Assembly (NCBI GenBank): GCA_021773395.1
Contig: JAJFKB010000024.1
Location: 248,001 to 312,000, forward strand
Origin: Gammaproteobacteria bacterium
GTDB taxonomy: Bacteria; Pseudomonadota; Gammaproteobacteria; Pseudomonadales; IMCC2047
Direction of reading: 5' to 3'
DNA: 64,000 nt
The stretch's first letter is position 1. Each line of letters starts with the position of its first letter. The notes beneath the pieces are model-generated. The model was not told where the DNA came from, ran no database searches, and saw only the letters and a program-made list of their open reading frames with translations. Both the position numbers and the translations under genes were made by a program. Positions 61,670-64,000 of the stretch are shown here, one piece after another.

Positions 61670-62562
61670 TAATCCCCTAATCGACTTCCCCAGCTCAACT
61701 TACTGCGACAACTTTCATAAAAATCATGCGATAAAGGATGTACCAGCTTGAGCCTGTCCTCCATCTTTTTGATAAAGACTTCATCACCAGGAGCAATCGT
61801 AAAACTGTCATGCCCATCGCAACTTAACAGTGGATAGGTATCATGCAGACTACCTGGAACGATCTTAATGCGACTATTGCCATCCACGACTAATGGCCGA
61901 GCTGTCAGTGTATGGGGGAACATGGGAACCAACACAATGGCATCCAATGCCGGGTGCATGATAGGCCCACCCCCGGATAACGCATAAGCAGTCGAGCCCG
62001 TCGGCGTTGAAACAATAAGCCCGTTAGAACGTTGGCTATAGACAAACTGATCATCAATATATAATTCAAATTCAATCATACGAGCAGATTTACCAGAACT
62101 CAGCACAATATCATTAAGCGCCTGGCCATAGCCCTTTGACTGTTCACTCTCTTCATTCGCACGAATCTTTGTGCGCAGAAGAAATCTCTCCTCAGTCGTA
62201 TACTGTCCCGCCAGCACTTCATCCATGCGCAGTTCCAGCTCATCTGGTGATATATCGGTCAAAAACCCCAGTCCACCGCGATTAATACCGACCACAGGCA
62301 CATGATGTTTAGCCAAAGCCCTGGCAGCCGTTAGCATACTGCCGTCTCCTCCGACAACAATCGCCAAATCACATTTACTGCCAAGAGAATCATGACTATG
62401 TACTGTCAGCCGCTGATTCGGTAGTAACTGCGCAGCATACTCCTCCAGCACAACCTCACAGTTTCTCGACAAGAGATAGTCCACGAGCTGCGTCAGCGAA
62501 TCCGCAACGTCAGCATTGCCTTCACGACGACCGACTATTCCTATGGTATTAAATGGGTGCAT
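61669..62562 (-). CDS. nadK: NAD kinase NadK
   Basis: A 297-residue kinase that makes NADP from NAD. The GGDG motif is in AIVVGGDGSMLTAAR, followed by GINRGGLGFLTD and the STPTGSTAYALSGGGP segment for NAD binding. The length matches E. coli NadK (292). It is the first gene of the cluster running to pepN and shares a 108-bp upstream gap with the divergent DUF1853 gene. Confidence 0.96.
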   Translation of the reverse strand: MHPFNTIGIVGRREGNADVADSLTQLVDYLLSRNCEVVLEEYAAQLLPNQRLTVHSHDSLGSKCDLAIVVGGDGSMLTAARALAKHHVPVVGINRGGLGFLTDISPDELELRMDEVLAGQYTTEERFLLRTKIRANEESEQSKGYGQALNDIVLSSGKSARMIEFELYIDDQFVYSQRSNGLIVSTPTGSTAYALSGGGPIMHPALDAIVLVPMFPHTLTARPLVVDGNSRIKIVPGSLHDTYPLLSCDGHDSFTIAPGDEVFIKKMEDRLKLVHPLSHDFYESCRSKLSWGSRLGD

Positions 62563-62670
62563 TCGGGTTATCGCCTCGTCATGATATAAAAGCCTAAATT
62601 GGCTGGTTCGCCTGTATGATATAGTGATAATGCCGTTATCTCAAAACTATGACTGATCATAGAGAATATT

Positions 62671-63564
62671 GTGCCTTACCAATTATCCGCCGATAAATTG
62701 CACCAGGATTTGCAGTGGGCTCTCAGTAGCCCCGACCTAATGGCAGCTCCCGGAACGCTCTGCGAGATGACGGGTAACCTTGAGCTCGCACGCTGGGCTG
62801 CACTGGATAAGCACAAAGAGAAAATACCCGATTATACAGAGCAACGCAGCCCCAAGAAACTGGGCATCTATTTCGAAGTACTTTGGCAATATATTCTGGA
62901 GCAAAACGACCGCTTTGATCTAATTGCCTGTAATCTTCCGGTAAGATCTGACGGAGAAACACTGGGAGAGTTCGATTTTATCTATTACTGCCGTCAACGG
63001 CAGCAATATTATCATCTGGAGACCGCCGTTAAATTCTATCTGGGTATTCCCCATATGCGAGGGGGAAGCACTTCCTGGGACTGCTGGATCGGCCCAGGAG
63101 GCAAAGATCGGCTAGATTTAAAACTCAACAAAATGCTACACAGGCAATCTCAGCTTTCCAAAACGCCACAAGGTGCTTCTGTCATAGCCGAATTGGGTAT
63201 TACACAGGTACATCCAGCGATCTGCCTAAAGGGATACTTCTTTTACCCCTTAACTCAGCTTTGCAACGCACCGAAACAAGCGGGTAATAACCACCTGACC
63301 GGCTACTGGTTACGCATTAGCGAATTACAGCAACTTAATCATAAAAACTTTTGGCTGATATTATCAAAGGATGGTTGGCTGGCTCCAGCATCTGAAAAGG
63401 CAGACACAAAACTGCTCAACAAAGATGCTCTGGAAGAGAAATTACGCTGTTACTTTAGTCATTCCAAATTTCCAAAAATGGTTGCGCATTTAGCACCCTT
63501 TGCAGATGGCTACCGGGAAACCAACCGCTATTTCGTCACTCCGGACAACTGGTTTGGGAGCTAG
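62671..63564 (+). CDS. DUF1853 family protein
   Basis: A 297-residue protein starting at GTG. LGIYFEVLWQYIL, LGEFDFIYYC, YHLETAVKFYLG and GPGGKDRLDLKL are the DUF1853 blocks, which resemble a PD-(D/E)xK nuclease-like core (E-F-D, E-x-K). No biochemical role is known to me. In Pseudomonas the family member is also next to nadK. Its TAG stop is made from the left TA target of the second structured repeat, and the original stop would be restored if the element were removed. Confidence 0.88.
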   Translation: MPYQLSADKLHQDLQWALSSPDLMAAPGTLCEMTGNLELARWAALDKHKEKIPDYTEQRSPKKLGIYFEVLWQYILEQNDRFDLIACNLPVRSDGETLGEFDFIYYCRQRQQYYHLETAVKFYLGIPHMRGGSTSWDCWIGPGGKDRLDLKLNKMLHRQSQLSKTPQGASVIAELGITQVHPAICLKGYFFYPLTQLCNAPKQAGNNHLTGYWLRISELQQLNHKNFWLILSKDGWLAPASEKADTKLLNKDALEEKLRCYFSHSKFPKMVAHLAPFADGYRETNRYFVTPDNWFGS

Positions 63565-63804
63565 CCCGAATTTTTTGCCAAGTGCCAGGATTTTATCGCG
63601 GGCCGTGTTGAATTGAGTGTGCTCGCGACCGCAAGTGCTGTTATTCTGCGGTGCAGGGAGTATGTGCGTCCAATTCAGCACAGAACAAGTTAAAAACTGG
63701 CCAGCCACACGCCGGTGACAAATCTTCACCGAGGCGATTTTAGATCAAAGCCAATATGTGTAGGGGCTTCAGAGCTATTTTAGGCTTACTGGTGAAATAT
63801 TCGG
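63564..63804 (+). repeat. Structured TA-flanked repeat element, copy 2 (MITE-like)
   Basis: A 241-bp element between TA dinucleotides at 63562-63563 and 63805-63806. It aligns along its whole length to the copy at 5269-5512, with about 27-30 differences by eye. The left end is GCCCGAATTTTT; the right end read inward is CCGAATATTT, short of the outer GC pair. The CGGTGA/TCACCG hairpin stem (63713-63718 with 63726-63731) is kept although the loop-side bases differ. Removing the element and one TA leaves GGGAGCTAGCTACCGCGG, in which the stops of both convergent genes lie side by side, so this looks like an insertion into a former 0-bp gap. Confidence 0.82.
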
Positions 63805-63807
63805 TAG

Positions 63808-64000
63808 CTACCGCGGCACTTCTATTTGCCTGCGATATCGTTCCAGCTTTTCGCACATACCCCTTAAGCCCTGCAGCCCGCCAGTATGAATCGCAACGAT
63901 ACAGCTTCCCGGAAAAAAATAATTCTGCTCAATTAACTGGAATAAACCAAACATCATTTTGCCTGTATAAATCGGCTCCAGAGGGATATCCGAAAATTCC
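63808..64000 (-). CDS. ACC deaminase / D-cysteine desulfhydrase family protein (3' end)
   Basis: The C-terminal 63 residues of a gene that continues beyond the window. The frame reads EPIYTGKMMFGLFQLI, then GSCIVAIHTGGLQGLRGM and ends EVPR with a TAG at 63808-63810. PxYTGK and HTGGLQG are the C-terminal signature of the PLP-dependent 1-aminocyclopropane-1-carboxylate deaminase / D-cysteine desulfhydrase family. Which reaction it carries out cannot be judged from this piece. It converges with the DUF1853 gene across the structured repeat. Confidence 0.85.
   Translation of the reverse strand, partial: EFSDIPLEPIYTGKMMFGLFQLIEQNYFFPGSCIVAIHTGGLQGLRGMCEKLERYRRQIEVPR

Overview
The window comes from a gammaproteobacterial chromosome of moderate GC. 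Protein features and gene order match the Pseudomonadales/Cellvibrionales side of the class: rne is divergent from rluC, comEC/exbBD/lpxK/kdsB/murB form a block, nadK-metallophosphatase-rhomboid-yeaC-DUF2797-pepN form another, and a CrbS/CrbR-type acetate system is present. I see no prophage, tRNA, rRNA, CRISPR array or transposase gene. Most of the window is core housekeeping DNA with a few accessory insertions.

Layout. 1-10.6 kb: a methyltransferase, nfuA, B12-dependent metH behind a perfect 42-bp palindrome, a 244-bp structured TA-flanked repeat, a DUF2970 membrane protein, then cysI-DUF934-DUF6489-fadH. 10.7-13.8 kb: the three-gene AmmeMemoRadiSam set (amrA, amrB, amrS), with msrA translationally overlapped to it. 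13.8-21.1 kb: an esterase, nudC, yceF, a small lipoprotein gene broken by one in-frame stop, a flavodiiron-rubredoxin protein with an altered diiron site, sppA, a HAD phosphatase and rluC. 21.1-25.3 kb: a long structured rne leader and RNase E carrying a 19-copy hexanucleotide repeat. 25.4-35.6 kb: the cell-envelope block murB, LMW-PTP, kdsB, ycaR, lpxK, exbD and exbB, separated from comEC by four extra genes. 36.2-41.0 kb: a LolD/permease pair without an adjacent second permease, an atypical PilZ protein, a small periplasmic protein, and a secreted matrixin-type protease with a secreted partner. 41.3-54.3 kb: acs, prpE, an exonuclease, a CBS/DUF294 protein, a two-subunit sodium/solute symporter, and the CrbS/CrbR pair, i.e. 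an acetate/propionate uptake and activation locus with its own two-component system. 54.5-64 kb: a DcaP-like porin, pepN and its conserved neighbours up to nadK, a DUF1853 gene, a second copy of the structured repeat, and the 3' end of an ACC deaminase/D-cysteine desulfhydrase-type gene.

The strongest unusual signals are these. (1) Two copies of a roughly 245-bp element sit just after stop codons, about 58 kb apart, with terminal inverted repeats, TA flanks and conserved hairpins; this looks like an undescribed MITE-like or structured element. (2) The flavodiiron protein has Arg at position 84 and Asn at position 226, where the family has His; residue 226 is normally an iron ligand. (3) The 42-bp perfect palindrome lies upstream of metH. 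(4) msrA is coupled to the functionally unresolved AmmeMemoRadiSam genes. All alignments and identities here were done by eye.
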